DNA of 64,000 bases from Allobosea lupini (GCF_900109525.1 NZ_FOAN01000004.1:186001-250000); one strand, 5' to 3'; numbered from the stretch's first letter, positions 19,885-29,249 are shown. Notes: generated by a model not told the origin, from the sequence alone. Translations and numbers: made by a program.

Positions 19885-20763
19885 TCATCGCTTCAGCCTC
19901 GGATTGACCTGGTCGCGGATCTGGTCGCCGACCAGGTTGATCGCGACGATCAGCAGGATCAGCGCGAGGCCCGGATAGATCGAGATCCAGTAGCGGCCCG
20001 ACAGCATGTACTGGAAGCCGTTGGCGATCAGCGAGCCCAGCGAAGGCTCGGTCACCGGCAGGCCGACGCCGAGGAAGGAGAGCGTCGCCTCCAGCGCGAT
20101 GGCATTGGCGACCTGCACGGTCGCGACCACGATCAGCGGCGGCAGGCAGTTCGGCAGGATGTGCCGCCAGATCACCTGCCGGGCCGGCAATGGCGTCGAC
20201 AGCGCCGCCTCGACATAGTCCTTGCCGCGCTCGGCCGAGGCGGCGCCATGGGCGGTGCGGGCGAAATAGGCATATTGCGCGGCGACCAGCGCGGCGATGA
20301 GCTGCGCCTTGCCCTGGCCGAGCAGGGCCGAGATCACCAGCGCCAGCAGGATCGCCGGGAAGGCGAGCTGCAGGTCGATCACGCGCATGATGAAGGCCTC
20401 GCGCCGGCCGCCGAGATAGGCGGCGGCGATGCCGAGCGTGACGCCGATGGCGAAGGCGAAGGCGCCGGCGACCAGCCCCATCTGCAGGGAGATGCGCAGG
20501 CCATAGAGGATGGCCGAAAGCAGGTCGCGCCCCTGCGCGTCGGTGCCGAGCCAATGGGTATAGCCGCTGGAGCCGACATAGCCCGGCGGACGGCGGGCGT
20601 CGGACAGAACGAGATTGGCGAGGTCGTAAGGGTTCTGCGGCGCGATCAGCGGCGCGAGCACGGCGACGCCGATCATCAGGACGACGACGACGAGCGCGGC
20701 AACAGCGATGCGGCTCTCGCGGAACTCGCTCCAGAAGCGGGCGATGGGCGTTTCGGTCCGCAT
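19885..20763 (-). CDS. dipeptide-type ABC permease, DppC type
   Basis: 292-residue inner-membrane permease. It opens MRTETPIARFWSEFRESRIA, followed by a first membrane segment near residues 20-42, typical of DppC. THWLGTDAQGRDLLSAILYG is the family's conserved periplasmic stretch, and the EAA loop is KDYVEAALSTPLPARQVI. Its start overlaps the stop of the DppB gene as ATGA. Substrate not defined. Confidence 0.92.
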   Translation of the reverse strand: MRTETPIARFWSEFRESRIAVAALVVVVLMIGVAVLAPLIAPQNPYDLANLVLSDARRPPGYVGSSGYTHWLGTDAQGRDLLSAILYGLRISLQMGLVAGAFAFAIGVTLGIAAAYLGGRREAFIMRVIDLQLAFPAILLALVISALLGQGKAQLIAALVAAQYAYFARTAHGAASAERGKDYVEAALSTPLPARQVIWRHILPNCLPPLIVVATVQVANAIALEATLSFLGVGLPVTEPSLGSLIANGFQYMLSGRYWISIYPGLALILLIVAINLVGDQIRDQVNPRLKR

Positions 20764-21734
20764 CACGCCCGGCCCTTCCGCAGTCGCGGATCGAGCGCGA
20801 AATAGGTCAGGTCGACCAGGAAGTTGATCATGATGAAGACGAAGGCGACCAGCATGAGATAGGCGACCATCACCGGCCGATCGAGCGACTGGATGGAGTC
20901 GATGATCAGCTTGCCGATGCCGGGCCAGGAGAAGATCGTCTCGGTCACCACGGCGAAGGCGAGCGTCGAGGCGAATTCCAGCCCGAAGACGGTGACCAGC
21001 GGGATCGAGATCAGGCGCAGGACATGCCGGCGCAGGATGACGCTCTCCGGAATGCCGGCGGCGCGGGCGAATTTCACGGTGTCGGTCAGCATGACTTCGC
21101 GCGTGCCGGCCCGCGCCAGCCGAGTCATCAGCGCGAGCTTGAAGAAGGCGAGGTTCAACGCCGGCAGCAAAAGATGCGACAGGCCGTTCGGCGTCAGGAA
21201 GCTCCATTCGACGCCGAAGAGCCGGGCGGTCTCGCCGCGCCCGCCGGCCGGCAGCCATTGCAGCTCGACGGCGAAGGTCATGATCAGGACGAGGCCGATC
21301 CAGAAGGTCGGCACCGAGAAGCCGAGGATCGAGAGCGCCATGATCAGCTTCGAGAGCGGGCTGTCGGGCCGGTAGCCGGCATAGATGCCGGCTGGGATGC
21401 CGACCAGCGCCGCCCCCAGAACGGCCGCCAGCGTCAGTTCCAGCGTCGCCGGCAGGCGCGACAGGATCAGTTCCAGCACCGGCATGCCGAAGACGAAGGA
21501 GCGGCCGAAATCGCCGTGCAGGACGCGATCGAGAAAAGTGAAATACTGCTCCCACAGCGGCTTATCCAGGCCATAGCGGGCGATGGTGTCGAGCCTGATG
21601 TCCTGGCTGACATCGGGGCCGATCAACACGTCGATCGGGTTGCCGATCGCGTAGACGCCGACGAAGACAAGCGCCGACATGACCAGCATGACGGCCAGCG
21701 CCTGCAGGATACGCTCGATGACATGGGTCAGCAT
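20763..21734 (-). CDS. dipeptide-type ABC permease, DppB type
   Basis: 323-residue permease starting with a first membrane segment (about residues 9-30). GDFGRSFVFGMPV (about 95-107) is the DppB signature, and the EAA loop is GTREVMLTDTVKFARAAGI. It lies 97 bp after the creatininase-like gene and is coupled to DppC by ATGA overlap. Confidence 0.92.
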   Translation of the reverse strand: MLTHVIERILQALAVMLVMSALVFVGVYAIGNPIDVLIGPDVSQDIRLDTIARYGLDKPLWEQYFTFLDRVLHGDFGRSFVFGMPVLELILSRLPATLELTLAAVLGAALVGIPAGIYAGYRPDSPLSKLIMALSILGFSVPTFWIGLVLIMTFAVELQWLPAGGRGETARLFGVEWSFLTPNGLSHLLLPALNLAFFKLALMTRLARAGTREVMLTDTVKFARAAGIPESVILRRHVLRLISIPLVTVFGLEFASTLAFAVVTETIFSWPGIGKLIIDSIQSLDRPVMVAYLMLVAFVFIMINFLVDLTYFALDPRLRKGRA

Positions 21735-21831
21735 CGGAGGGACATTCGTCGCCGTTGCTTCGCAACCTCCATGCCAAGGAGAGGGGATTCGTTGCCGCTC
21801 TCCTGGATAGGGACAGCGGCAGGATAGGTCA

Positions 21832-22518
21832 TCACGGCCAGCTCTCGACCATCACCGCGCGGGTTTCCTCGACGCCCACGGCCCAGAGCGCCAGCATCTC
21901 CTCGTCCGGCCGCTGGTAACGGCCATGGAAATTGCCGTCGCCGAGGATCTCGCGCTTCCGCTGCGGACTGGCGGCCTGGTAGAGCGCGGCATCGAAGGGT
22001 GGCTTCACCCCATCGGGCAGGGTCACGCCTTCGAGGCGCGTCCAGGGGAAATTCTCCATCCAGGAGGCATGCGAGGCTGCAGGGTCGGTCGCCTTCACCG
22101 CCTGCTGGAAGCGCGGCCCTGCCCACCAATTGTGCATCTTGACGCTGGCGTCGGGGCGCCGGCCCATCCATTCGGTCACCGCCGTCATCACCGGCGTATT
22201 GCCGCCATGGCCGTTGACCAGCACGATGCGGCGGAAACCGGAGCGGTAGACCCCTTCGAGCAGGTCCTCGAGCAGGGCGATATAGGTGGTCATCCGCAGC
22301 GAGATCGTGCCGGGATAGGCGGTAAAGCCTGGTGTCATGCCATAGGCCTGAACCGGGAAAACCGGGATGCCGAGCGGCTCGGCCGCCTCGGCGGCGATAC
22401 GCTCGGACAGGATCGCATCGGTGGCGAGGCTCAAATAGGCGTGTTGTTCGACGCAGCCGAGCGGCAGCACGCAGCGATCGTCGCGCTTCGCCTGTTCCTC
22501 GATCTGCATCCAGTTCAT
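21832..22518 (-). CDS. creatininase-family amidohydrolase
   Basis: 228-residue member of the creatininase fold, first gene of the minus-strand importer operon. Motif 1 is LPLGCVEQHAYLSLATDA, where most members read ExHGPHLPxxTD, so the residue after His is Ala and the Pro is lost. VNGHGGNTPVM is intact. The start at 22518 (MNWMQIEEQAKRDD) is chosen because upstream residues would run across the operator and lack family character. It probably hydrolyses the imported amide. It is not a close copy of the member at 2077-2835. Confidence 0.8.
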   Translation of the reverse strand: MNWMQIEEQAKRDDRCVLPLGCVEQHAYLSLATDAILSERIAAEAAEPLGIPVFPVQAYGMTPGFTAYPGTISLRMTTYIALLEDLLEGVYRSGFRRIVLVNGHGGNTPVMTAVTEWMGRRPDASVKMHNWWAGPRFQQAVKATDPAASHASWMENFPWTRLEGVTLPDGVKPPFDAALYQAASPQRKREILGDGNFHGRYQRPDEEMLALWAVGVEETRAVMVESWP

Positions 22519-22595
22519 CCGGGCGACGAGCACGGCCTGATCCTTGCGTTTCGGCGAAACCGCGTCATCCTTGACAGCGGTATACGGGACCGTCA

Positions 22596-22611
22596 AGTTC
22601 CATATGGAACT
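22596..22611. promoter_or_regulatory. perfect 16-bp palindrome, probable MarR operator
   Basis: AGTTCCATATGGAACT is its own reverse complement. It sits 7 bp before the MarR-family start and 78 bp before the divergent creatininase-like start, so one site could control both operons. Size and position are typical of MarR autoregulatory operators. Confidence 0.75.
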
Positions 22612-22618
22612 AAATTGG

Positions 22619-23179
22619 ATGTCCGAGATGGCACGCGCCCCGACTTCCTTGTCCAAGCTCGACCGCGACCGCGAGGCGGCGCTGCGCGAGCTTGACCCGC
22701 TGACCGTCACCAAGCTCTGGGACAATCCCTGCTGGCTGTCGTTCCGGCTCAATTTCATCGCCTTCCGCTTCAACGACCCGGTCTATCGCTGGATCGAGAC
22801 GCGCTACGGACTGGTACGGCCGGAATTCGTCGCGCTCTACGCTGTCGGGCTCAAGGGCGGCGTCGCGGCCAAGAACATCGTCTCCTCCGCCGGCCTGCCC
22901 AAGAACACGCTCTCGCGCGCGATCCAGAAGCTGCTGCAGCGGCGCCTGCTCAAGCGCGAGACCGATCCGGCCGATCTGCGCAGCTATGTGCTGGCGCTGA
23001 CGCCGGCGGGGCGCGCCATCTTCGACGAGACCATGCCGATGATGGTGGGACAGCAGACTGCGATGCTCGCAGTGCTGACCGAAGCCGAGCAGAAGCAGCT
23101 GTGCGAATTGATGGACAAGATGGTGATCGCCTCACCAGCGTGGCCTGCCGATCTCGAACCCGAAGGGACCTCAACATGA
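22619..23179 (+). CDS. MarR-family transcriptional regulator
   Basis: 186-residue winged-helix regulator. The recognition region reads LVRPEFVALYAVG, then SSAGLPKNTLSRAIQKLLQRRLLKRETDPADLRSYVLALTPAGR, the standard MarR helix-turn-helix and wing (about residues 60-135). The start at 22619 lies just past the palindrome; a second ATG follows three codons later. Its stop overlaps the binding-protein start as ATGA. It probably represses both divergent operons and responds to the imported compound. Confidence 0.87.
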   Translation: MSEMARAPTSLSKLDRDREAALRELDPLTVTKLWDNPCWLSFRLNFIAFRFNDPVYRWIETRYGLVRPEFVALYAVGLKGGVAAKNIVSSAGLPKNTLSRAIQKLLQRRLLKRETDPADLRSYVLALTPAGRAIFDETMPMMVGQQTAMLAVLTEAEQKQLCELMDKMVIASPAWPADLEPEGTST

Positions 23180-24780
23180 CCAAGCCTTTGCCGCACCGGT
23201 CCCCGTTATGGCGGACCGTGGCCCTCGCCGCCCTGATCGGGCTGCCGCTCTCCGGCGCCGCGATGGCGCAGACGCTGACGATCGGCGTCCGCGCCGGGCC
23301 GGAATCGATCGACCCGCATTTCACCGCGACCGGCACGCATGCCGAGGCGCTGAAGCATGTCTTCGACACGCTGACCTGGTCGGGCGACAAGCTCCAGATC
23401 GAGCCGCGCCTCGCCTTGAGCTGGAAGGCGATCGAGCCCGCCGTCTGGGAGTTCAAGCTGCGTCCCGGCGTCAAGTTCCATGACGGCTCCGACTTCACCG
23501 CCGAGGACGTCAAGTTCTCGATCGAGCGCATCCCGGTCGTCGCCGGCCCGAATCCGACGACGATCTATGTCCGGCGCGTCAAGGAGGTGAAGATCGTCGA
23601 TCCGCTCACCGTCCACATCGTCACCGACGGGCCGGCGCCGAACCTGCCGAACGATTTCATCCGCCTGTTCATCGTCTCGCACAAGGCCGCGGCGGGACTG
23701 ACCAAGGACAATGCCAACGACGCCTTCAACACCGGCAAGGCGGCGATCGGCACCGGCCCCTACAAGTTCGTGTCCTGGACGCCGAAGGACCAGCTCGTGC
23801 TCGAGCGCTTCGACGGCTACTGGGGCGAGAAGGAGCCATGGCAGCGCGTGCTGCGCAAGGAGTTGCCGAACGATGCCGCCCGCGTCGCCCAGCTCAAGGC
23901 CGGGCAGGTCGACATCATCGTACGCGCCCCGGCCTCCGACGTGCCGACGCTGAAGCGCGACGCCAAGCTCACCGTCGCCACGATCGACACGGTCTATGTC
24001 TTCAACATGGAACTCGACATGCGGGACAAGTCCCCGCAGATCAGCGCCAAGGACGGCTCGGCCCTGCCCAAGAATCCGCTGCAGGACGCCAAGGTGCGCG
24101 AGGCGATCGACCTCGCCATCGACCGGCCGGCGCTGGTGGAGATCGCGATGGAAGGGCTCGGCGCACCGGCCAACCAGCTAGTGACACCCGATATCGCCGG
24201 CTTCAACAAGAGCCTGCCGCCGCTGAAGCCGGATCTCGCCAAGGCGAAGAAGCTGATGGAGGAGGCCGGCTATCCCAACGGCTTCAAGGTCTCGTTCTCC
24301 TTCACCAATGACCGCCTGCCGGGCGACCGCCAGGTCGGTACCTCGATCGCACAGATGCTGGCGCGGATCGGCATCGAGGTGAACGCCAACGCCCAGCCCG
24401 GCGCCGTCTTCTTCCCGGCCCGAACCCGCGGCGAGTTCTCGCTGGCGATGTCCGGCTGGGGCACGCTGACGGGCGAGGCGAACTACACGCTTTCCTCGGT
24501 CGTCCACTCGAACGACCCGGCCAAGAAGCTCGGCGCCTTCAACGTGCTCGGCTACAAGAACGCCGAGCTCGACAAGCTGATCGAAGACGCCGCGATCGAG
24601 ATGGACGAGGCCAAGCGCAACGACCTGCTCTCGCAGGCTAACGCCATCGTCGCCAAGGACCGGCCGCGCCTGCCGATCCTCGCCGTCGGCTCAGCCTGGG
24701 CGATGCAGAAGGCCAAGGTGACGATTCGCCCGCGCGTCGACGAGGACACCCTCGCGATGGATATCAAGCCGGCGAAGTGA
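23176..24780 (+). CDS. dipeptide-type ABC binding protein (SBP family 5)
   Basis: 534-residue periplasmic binding protein. Signal peptide is about residues 1-31 (hydrophobic VALAALIGLPLSGAAMA, cleavage before QTLTIG). The family-5 core appears as GVKFHDGSDFTAEDVKFSIER and FNTGKAAIGTGPYKFVSW. It is coupled to the MarR gene by ATGA and should feed the DppB/C/DF parts encoded on the opposite strand. Confidence 0.92.
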   Translation: MTKPLPHRSPLWRTVALAALIGLPLSGAAMAQTLTIGVRAGPESIDPHFTATGTHAEALKHVFDTLTWSGDKLQIEPRLALSWKAIEPAVWEFKLRPGVKFHDGSDFTAEDVKFSIERIPVVAGPNPTTIYVRRVKEVKIVDPLTVHIVTDGPAPNLPNDFIRLFIVSHKAAAGLTKDNANDAFNTGKAAIGTGPYKFVSWTPKDQLVLERFDGYWGEKEPWQRVLRKELPNDAARVAQLKAGQVDIIVRAPASDVPTLKRDAKLTVATIDTVYVFNMELDMRDKSPQISAKDGSALPKNPLQDAKVREAIDLAIDRPALVEIAMEGLGAPANQLVTPDIAGFNKSLPPLKPDLAKAKKLMEEAGYPNGFKVSFSFTNDRLPGDRQVGTSIAQMLARIGIEVNANAQPGAVFFPARTRGEFSLAMSGWGTLTGEANYTLSSVVHSNDPAKKLGAFNVLGYKNAELDKLIEDAAIEMDEAKRNDLLSQANAIVAKDRPRLPILAVGSAWAMQKAKVTIRPRVDEDTLAMDIKPAK

Positions 24781-24788
24781 GGCTCTAA

Positions 24789-24930
24789 CCCTTCTCCCCT
24801 TGGGGGAGAAGGTGTCTGCGAAGCAGACGGATGAGGGCAGCGCGACCGGGTGAGGCGGCAGCCGACTTGCCCGTCCTTCCCTCATCCGTCAGCGCTTCGC
24901 GCTGCCACCTTCTCCCCCGAGGGGAGAAGG
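24789..24930. repeat. 142-bp palindromic intergenic repeat
   Basis: A long imperfect inverted repeat. The outer arms are CCTTCTCCCC...GGGGAGAAGG, each holding its own small hairpin (CTTCTCCCC-TTGG-GGGAGAAG). Inner parts pair CGGATGAGGG with CTCATCCGT. This is a REP/BIME-type arrangement frequent between genes in Rhizobiales. It separates the binding-protein gene from the isoaspartyl peptidase gene. Confidence 0.8.
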
Positions 24931-24954
24931 GATTGCACCTGAGGATGTTTCAGC

Positions 24955-25902
24955 ATGACCATCGCCCTCGCCATCCATGGCGGCTGCGGCACCTTGCCCA
25001 AGGCCGAGATGACCGACGCCGAATGGGCCGAGGCCAAGGCCCATCTCGCCAAGTCGCTGCGGGCCGGCTGGGCTGTTCTCGCCAAGGGCGGCAGCGCGGT
25101 CGATGCGGTCGAGGCCGCCGTGCTGGTGATGGAGGATTCCGTCCATTTCAACGCCGGCCATGGCGCCGCCTTCAATGCCGATGGCGAGCATGAGCTCGAC
25201 GCCTCGATCATGGACGGCTCGACGCTGGCCGCCGGCGCGCTCTGCGCGGTCAAGCGCATCCGCAACCCGGTCAGCGCCGCCAAGGCGCTGATGCATCGCG
25301 GCGATCCGCTGCTGCTGACCGGCCCGGCCGGCGACGCCTTCGCCCAGACCGAGGGACTCGACATCGTCGAGAACGAGTATTTCTCGACGGAGCGGCGGCG
25401 CAAGAACCTGGCCTCGATGAAGATCCGCGAGCTCGTCGGCACCGCCGGCGAGGCGAGCGAGGCCGAAAAGCACGGAACGGTCGGTGCGGTCGCGCTCGAC
25501 GCCAACGGCCATCTCGCCGCCGCGACCTCGACCGGCGGCTACACCAACAAGCCCCCGGGACGCGTCGGCGATTCCCCGATCATCGGCGCCGGCACCTATG
25601 CCCGCGACGGGCGCTGCGCGGTCTCGGGTACGGGCAAGGGCGAGTTCTTCATCCGCTACTGCATCGGCCACGAGATCGCGTCGCTGATCGGCTATGCCGG
25701 CCTCTCGCTGAAGGAGGCGGCCGATCGCGCCATCGCCGAACTGACCCAACACAAGATCGGCGCCGGGCTCGTCGCCGTCGGAGCCGACGGCACGATCGTC
25801 GCGCCCTATAATTCCGAAGGCATGTATCGGGGCTGGGTGACGCCGGACGGGCTCGTCCATGTCGCAACCCATGCCGATGTCGAGGTGATGGGGCAGGTAT
25901 GA
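24955..25902 (+). CDS. isoaspartyl peptidase/L-asparaginase (Ntn hydrolase)
   Basis: 315-residue plant-type asparaginase. The proenzyme would self-cleave before Thr175 in KHGTVGAVALD, exposing the nucleophilic Thr. GGYTNKPPGRVGDSPIIGAGTYA supplies the substrate-binding region. It hydrolyses beta-aspartyl peptides, asparagine or related amides in the cytoplasm. It overlaps the next gene as ATGA. The context of peptide import and creatininase-type hydrolase suggests stepwise breakdown of an amide-linked substrate. Confidence 0.9.
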   Translation: MTIALAIHGGCGTLPKAEMTDAEWAEAKAHLAKSLRAGWAVLAKGGSAVDAVEAAVLVMEDSVHFNAGHGAAFNADGEHELDASIMDGSTLAAGALCAVKRIRNPVSAAKALMHRGDPLLLTGPAGDAFAQTEGLDIVENEYFSTERRRKNLASMKIRELVGTAGEASEAEKHGTVGAVALDANGHLAAATSTGGYTNKPPGRVGDSPIIGAGTYARDGRCAVSGTGKGEFFIRYCIGHEIASLIGYAGLSLKEAADRAIAELTQHKIGAGLVAVGADGTIVAPYNSEGMYRGWVTPDGLVHVATHADVEVMGQV

Positions 25903-26939
25903 CGACCGAACCCATCCTGATCTGGGGCGCCGGCGCGATCGGCGGCACGCTCGGTGCCTATTGGGCAAGGGCCGGGGTGCCGGTGCTGCTGGTCGATATC
26001 GTCGCTGACCATGTCGTGGCCTGCCGGACCACGGGCCTTGCGATCACCGGCCCGGTCGAGGACTTCCGTCAGGTCGTGCCGGCGGTGACGCCGCAGGAAT
26101 TGACCGGCACCTATTCGCGCATCGTGCTGGCGGTGAAGGCAGGCGCTACCGAAGCTGCGCTTGCCGCCCTGAAGCCGCATCTCGCCGCCGATGGCTTCGT
26201 ACTCTCGGCCCAGAACGGGCTCAACGAGATCACCATCGCCAAGACGGTCGGTGAAGCGCGGACGATGGGCTGCTTCGTCAATTTCGGCGCCGACTGGCAT
26301 GGGCCGGGCGAAATCCTCTACGGCAATCGCGGCGCCGTGGTCGTCGGCGAGCTCAATGGGGCGATGAGCGAGCGCGTGCGGGAGATGCACCGTTTGCTCG
26401 CGATCTTCGAGCCGGACGCGGTCCTGACCGACAACATCTACGGCTATCTCTGGGGCAAGCTCGCCTATGGCGCGATGCTGTTCGGCACCGCTCTCACCAA
26501 CGACTCGATGTCGGCGAATTTCGCCGACCCGCAGCGCCTGCCGGTCTGGCTGACACTGGGGCGCGAGGTCGGCGCGGTCGCGGCGGCGCGCGGCGTCACC
26601 TCGCTAGGCTTCGGCGAATTCGACCCTGCCGTGTTCGCGCCGGGCGCACCGGACGGCCCGCAGGTCGAAACGATCGCCTGGCTCGCCGACTACACCTCGA
26701 AGACGGCCAAGACCCATTCCGGCATCTGGCGCGATCTTGCCGTGCGCAAGCGCAAGACCGAGGGCCAGGCGCAGATCGGCATCATCTCGCGGCTCGGCCG
26801 CGAGGTCGGCGTCGCCACGCCGGCCCTGGAACTGTTGGTATCCCTGATCCAGGACATCGAGGACGGCCACCGCCCGATGTCCCTGGGCACGCTGAAGGTC
26901 CTTATCGAGCAATGCAGATCCGCTTCGACGACCGCGTAG
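25899..26939 (+). CDS. ketopantoate reductase family (ApbA/PanE-like) oxidoreductase
   Basis: 346 residues. An N-terminal Rossmann fold carries GAGAIGGTLGAYWARAG (about residues 7-23), then AVKAGATEAAL and SAQNGLNE (the NG pair is characteristic). The C-terminal helical domain includes the KLAYGAMLFG lysine region. True PanE proteins are about 300 residues and sit with pan genes. Here the context is catabolic, so a different 2-oxo acid or hydroxy acid is likely. Coupled upstream by ATGA and overlapping the SDR gene by 28 nt. Confidence 0.83.
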   Translation: MTTEPILIWGAGAIGGTLGAYWARAGVPVLLVDIVADHVVACRTTGLAITGPVEDFRQVVPAVTPQELTGTYSRIVLAVKAGATEAALAALKPHLAADGFVLSAQNGLNEITIAKTVGEARTMGCFVNFGADWHGPGEILYGNRGAVVVGELNGAMSERVREMHRLLAIFEPDAVLTDNIYGYLWGKLAYGAMLFGTALTNDSMSANFADPQRLPVWLTLGREVGAVAAARGVTSLGFGEFDPAVFAPGAPDGPQVETIAWLADYTSKTAKTHSGIWRDLAVRKRKTEGQAQIGIISRLGREVGVATPALELLVSLIQDIEDGHRPMSLGTLKVLIEQCRSASTTA

Positions 26940-27667
26940 CCCTCGTCACCGGCGCAGCCCAGGGCATCGGCCGCGCCATCGCCGCCGCGCTGGCGCAGGC
27001 CGGCGCGAAGGTCCATCTCGCCGATCTCGATGCGGAGGGCGTCGCCGCCAGCGCAGATGCGCTCGGCGCGAGCGCCCATGTCGCCGATCTCGGCAGCCCG
27101 GAGGCCGCCAAAGACCTGGTGGGCGCGATCCTCCCCGCCGAGGGCCGGCTCGACCTGCTGGTCAACGCCGCCGGCGGCGTGCGCGGCCAGACCGGCCGGC
27201 CGATCGAGGAGATTTCCGAGAGCGACTGGCGCGCCATCTTCGCCGCCAATGTCGATGCCGCCTTCTTCCTGTCGCAAGCTGTGGCCCCGGCGATGAAGCG
27301 GGCCGGGTACGGCCGTATCGTCAACATCTCCTCAGGCGCCGGCCTGCGCCCGAGCCTGACCGGCATCCAGGCCTATGCCAGCGCCAAGCATGCTCTGGTC
27401 GGCCTGACAAGGCAGCTCGCCTGGGAGTTCGGGCCCGATGGCATCACCGTCAACTCGGTCGCTCCCGGCTTCGTCCGCTCCAATCCCGCGACCGAGCGGC
27501 AATGGGAATCCTATGGGCCGGATGGCCAGAAGCGGCTGATCGACGGCATCCACACCCGCAAGCTCGGCACGCCCGAGGATATCGCCCATGCCAGCCTGTT
27601 CTTCCTCTCCGAGCAGGCAGGCTGGGTGACCGGCCAGATCCTCTCGGTCGATGGCGGGCGCTCCTAG
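26912..27667 (+). CDS. short-chain dehydrogenase/reductase
   Basis: 251-residue classical SDR. Cofactor loop is TGAAQGIGRAIA (about residues 12-23), followed by NAAGG (about 85-89). The catalytic Ser lies in NISSGAGLRPS and the pair Tyr/Lys in AYASAKHALVGL. An acidic residue after beta-2 (HLADLD) suggests NAD preference. It is the last gene of the MarR operon, starting inside the end of the ketopantoate-reductase-like gene. Substrate unknown. Confidence 0.88.
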   Translation: MQIRFDDRVALVTGAAQGIGRAIAAALAQAGAKVHLADLDAEGVAASADALGASAHVADLGSPEAAKDLVGAILPAEGRLDLLVNAAGGVRGQTGRPIEEISESDWRAIFAANVDAAFFLSQAVAPAMKRAGYGRIVNISSGAGLRPSLTGIQAYASAKHALVGLTRQLAWEFGPDGITVNSVAPGFVRSNPATERQWESYGPDGQKRLIDGIHTRKLGTPEDIAHASLFFLSEQAGWVTGQILSVDGGRS

Positions 27668-27781
27668 AACGACCAGACCCGCACGACACGGCTGACGCAA
27701 ATCGGCCGACCTGACAGCCCACCCGCATCGCCCGACCGCGCGCTGCTCAAGCCGGTGGCAACCCCGCCTGTTTTTCGACGA

Positions 27782-27879
27782 TTGACAAACTGCAAAACGC
27801 AGTCGAGATTTCATACGCATACAAACGAATTTTCACCCCGGCTTGTTGCAGTGCGCTGCACTGGCCTAGGGTAGGAAAT
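27782..27879 (+). promoter_or_regulatory. leader of the Liv-type operon with inverted repeat
   Basis: The 268-bp gap before the binding-protein gene holds TTGACA (27782-27787) with a weak -10. It also holds a better Rhizobiales-like pair, TTGTTG (27844-27849) and CTAGGG (27867-27872), 17 nt apart. Between them lies the inverted repeat CAGTGC-GCT-GCACTG (27849-27863), a plausible repressor site. No regulator gene is adjacent. Confidence 0.4.
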
Positions 27880-27935
27880 CGCGCAGCGAGGGGCTGTGGA
27901 TGCGTAAGACGTGCGATCAACGGGAGAGCCACCAG

Positions 27936-29144
27936 ATGGACCGTCGCCAATTCGTCAGCGGAGCTGCGCTCGGCGCCGTCGCGCTGACCACGCCGTCGCT
28001 GCTGCGCGCCCAGGGCGCGCCGATCAAGATCGGCGAGATCAACAGCTACACCTCGCAGCCGGCCTTCCTGAAGCCCTATCGCCAGGGCTGGGAGCTGGCT
28101 CTGGAGCAGGTCAATGCCGCCGGTGGCGTGCTCGGCCGCAAGGTCGAGACCCTGTTCCGCGACGATGCCGGCAAGCCGGAGGATTCGGTGCGCCTCGCCG
28201 GCGAGCTGATCAACGCCGAGAAGGTCGACCTGCTCTCGGGCGGCTTCCTCTCCAATGTCGGCCTCGCCATCGCCGACTACGCCCTGCAGAACAAGCGGCT
28301 CTATGTCGCCTCAGAGCCGCTTTCGGACGCGATCGTCTGGGCCAAGGGCAACCGCTACACCTTCCGCCTGCGCCCTTCGACCTACATGCAGGCGGCGATG
28401 CTGGTCGAGGAAGCGGCCAAGCTCCCCGCCAAGAAATGGGCGACGGTGGCGCCGAACTACGAGTACGGCCAGTCGGCGGTGAAGTGGTTCAAGGAACTGC
28501 TGAAGAAGGCCAAGCCCGACGTCGAGTTCGTCGCCGAGCAGTTCCCGGCGCTCGGGCGCATCGATGCCGGCGCCACCGTGCAGGCGCTCGAAGCCGCCAA
28601 GCCCGATGCGATCTTCAACGTCACCTTCGCCGCCGACCTCTCGAACTTCGTGCGCCAGGGCAACACCCGCGGCTTGTTCGAAGGTCGGACGGTGGTCTCG
28701 ATGCTGACCGGCGAGCCTGAATATCTCGACCCGCTCGGTGCCGAGGCGCCGGTCGGCTGGATCGTGACCGGCTATCCGCATGCCGACATCCAGACGCCGG
28801 ATCACGTCAAGTTCCGCGATGCCTACAAGGCCAAGTACAACGACTATCCGCGCCTCGGCTCGGTCGTCGGCTTCGACACCATGAACGCCATCGCCGCCGG
28901 CCTCGCCAAGGCGGGCACGACGGACAACGAGAAGCTCATCGACGCCATGAAGGGGCTGAAGTTCACCTCGGCCTTCGGCCCGGTGGAGTTCCGCGCCTCC
29001 GACCACCAGGCGACGCTCGGCGCCTATGTCGGCAAGACCGCGGTCAAGGACGGCAAGGGCGTGATGGTCGACTGGCGCTATGCCGACGGCGCCAAATACC
29101 TGCCGTCCGATGCAGAGGTGAAGACGCTTCGCCCGGCGGGCTAA
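27936..29144 (+). CDS. branched-chain amino-acid-type ABC binding protein
   Basis: 402-residue periplasmic binding protein of the Leu/Ile/Val (LivK) type. It begins MDRRQFVSGAALGAVAL, a twin-arginine-like leader, and is probably cleaved after LLRAQ. The mature part GAPIKIGEINSYTSQPAF with GWELALEQVNAAGGVLGRKVE is typical. The start at 27936 has GGGAG 8 nt upstream. Such proteins bind amino acids, amides or aromatic acids, so the substrate is open. Confidence 0.9.
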   Translation: MDRRQFVSGAALGAVALTTPSLLRAQGAPIKIGEINSYTSQPAFLKPYRQGWELALEQVNAAGGVLGRKVETLFRDDAGKPEDSVRLAGELINAEKVDLLSGGFLSNVGLAIADYALQNKRLYVASEPLSDAIVWAKGNRYTFRLRPSTYMQAAMLVEEAAKLPAKKWATVAPNYEYGQSAVKWFKELLKKAKPDVEFVAEQFPALGRIDAGATVQALEAAKPDAIFNVTFAADLSNFVRQGNTRGLFEGRTVVSMLTGEPEYLDPLGAEAPVGWIVTGYPHADIQTPDHVKFRDAYKAKYNDYPRLGSVVGFDTMNAIAAGLAKAGTTDNEKLIDAMKGLKFTSAFGPVEFRASDHQATLGAYVGKTAVKDGKGVMVDWRYADGAKYLPSDAEVKTLRPAG

Positions 29145-29249
29145 GCGCCAGCTCCGACCTGATCTAGACTATGGCTGACCCGGCCGCGGCGGAAAGCTGC
29201 GGCCGCGGGAGAATTGCGCCCTTTTTCGGTTGTTTCGACGGAACCTCGC

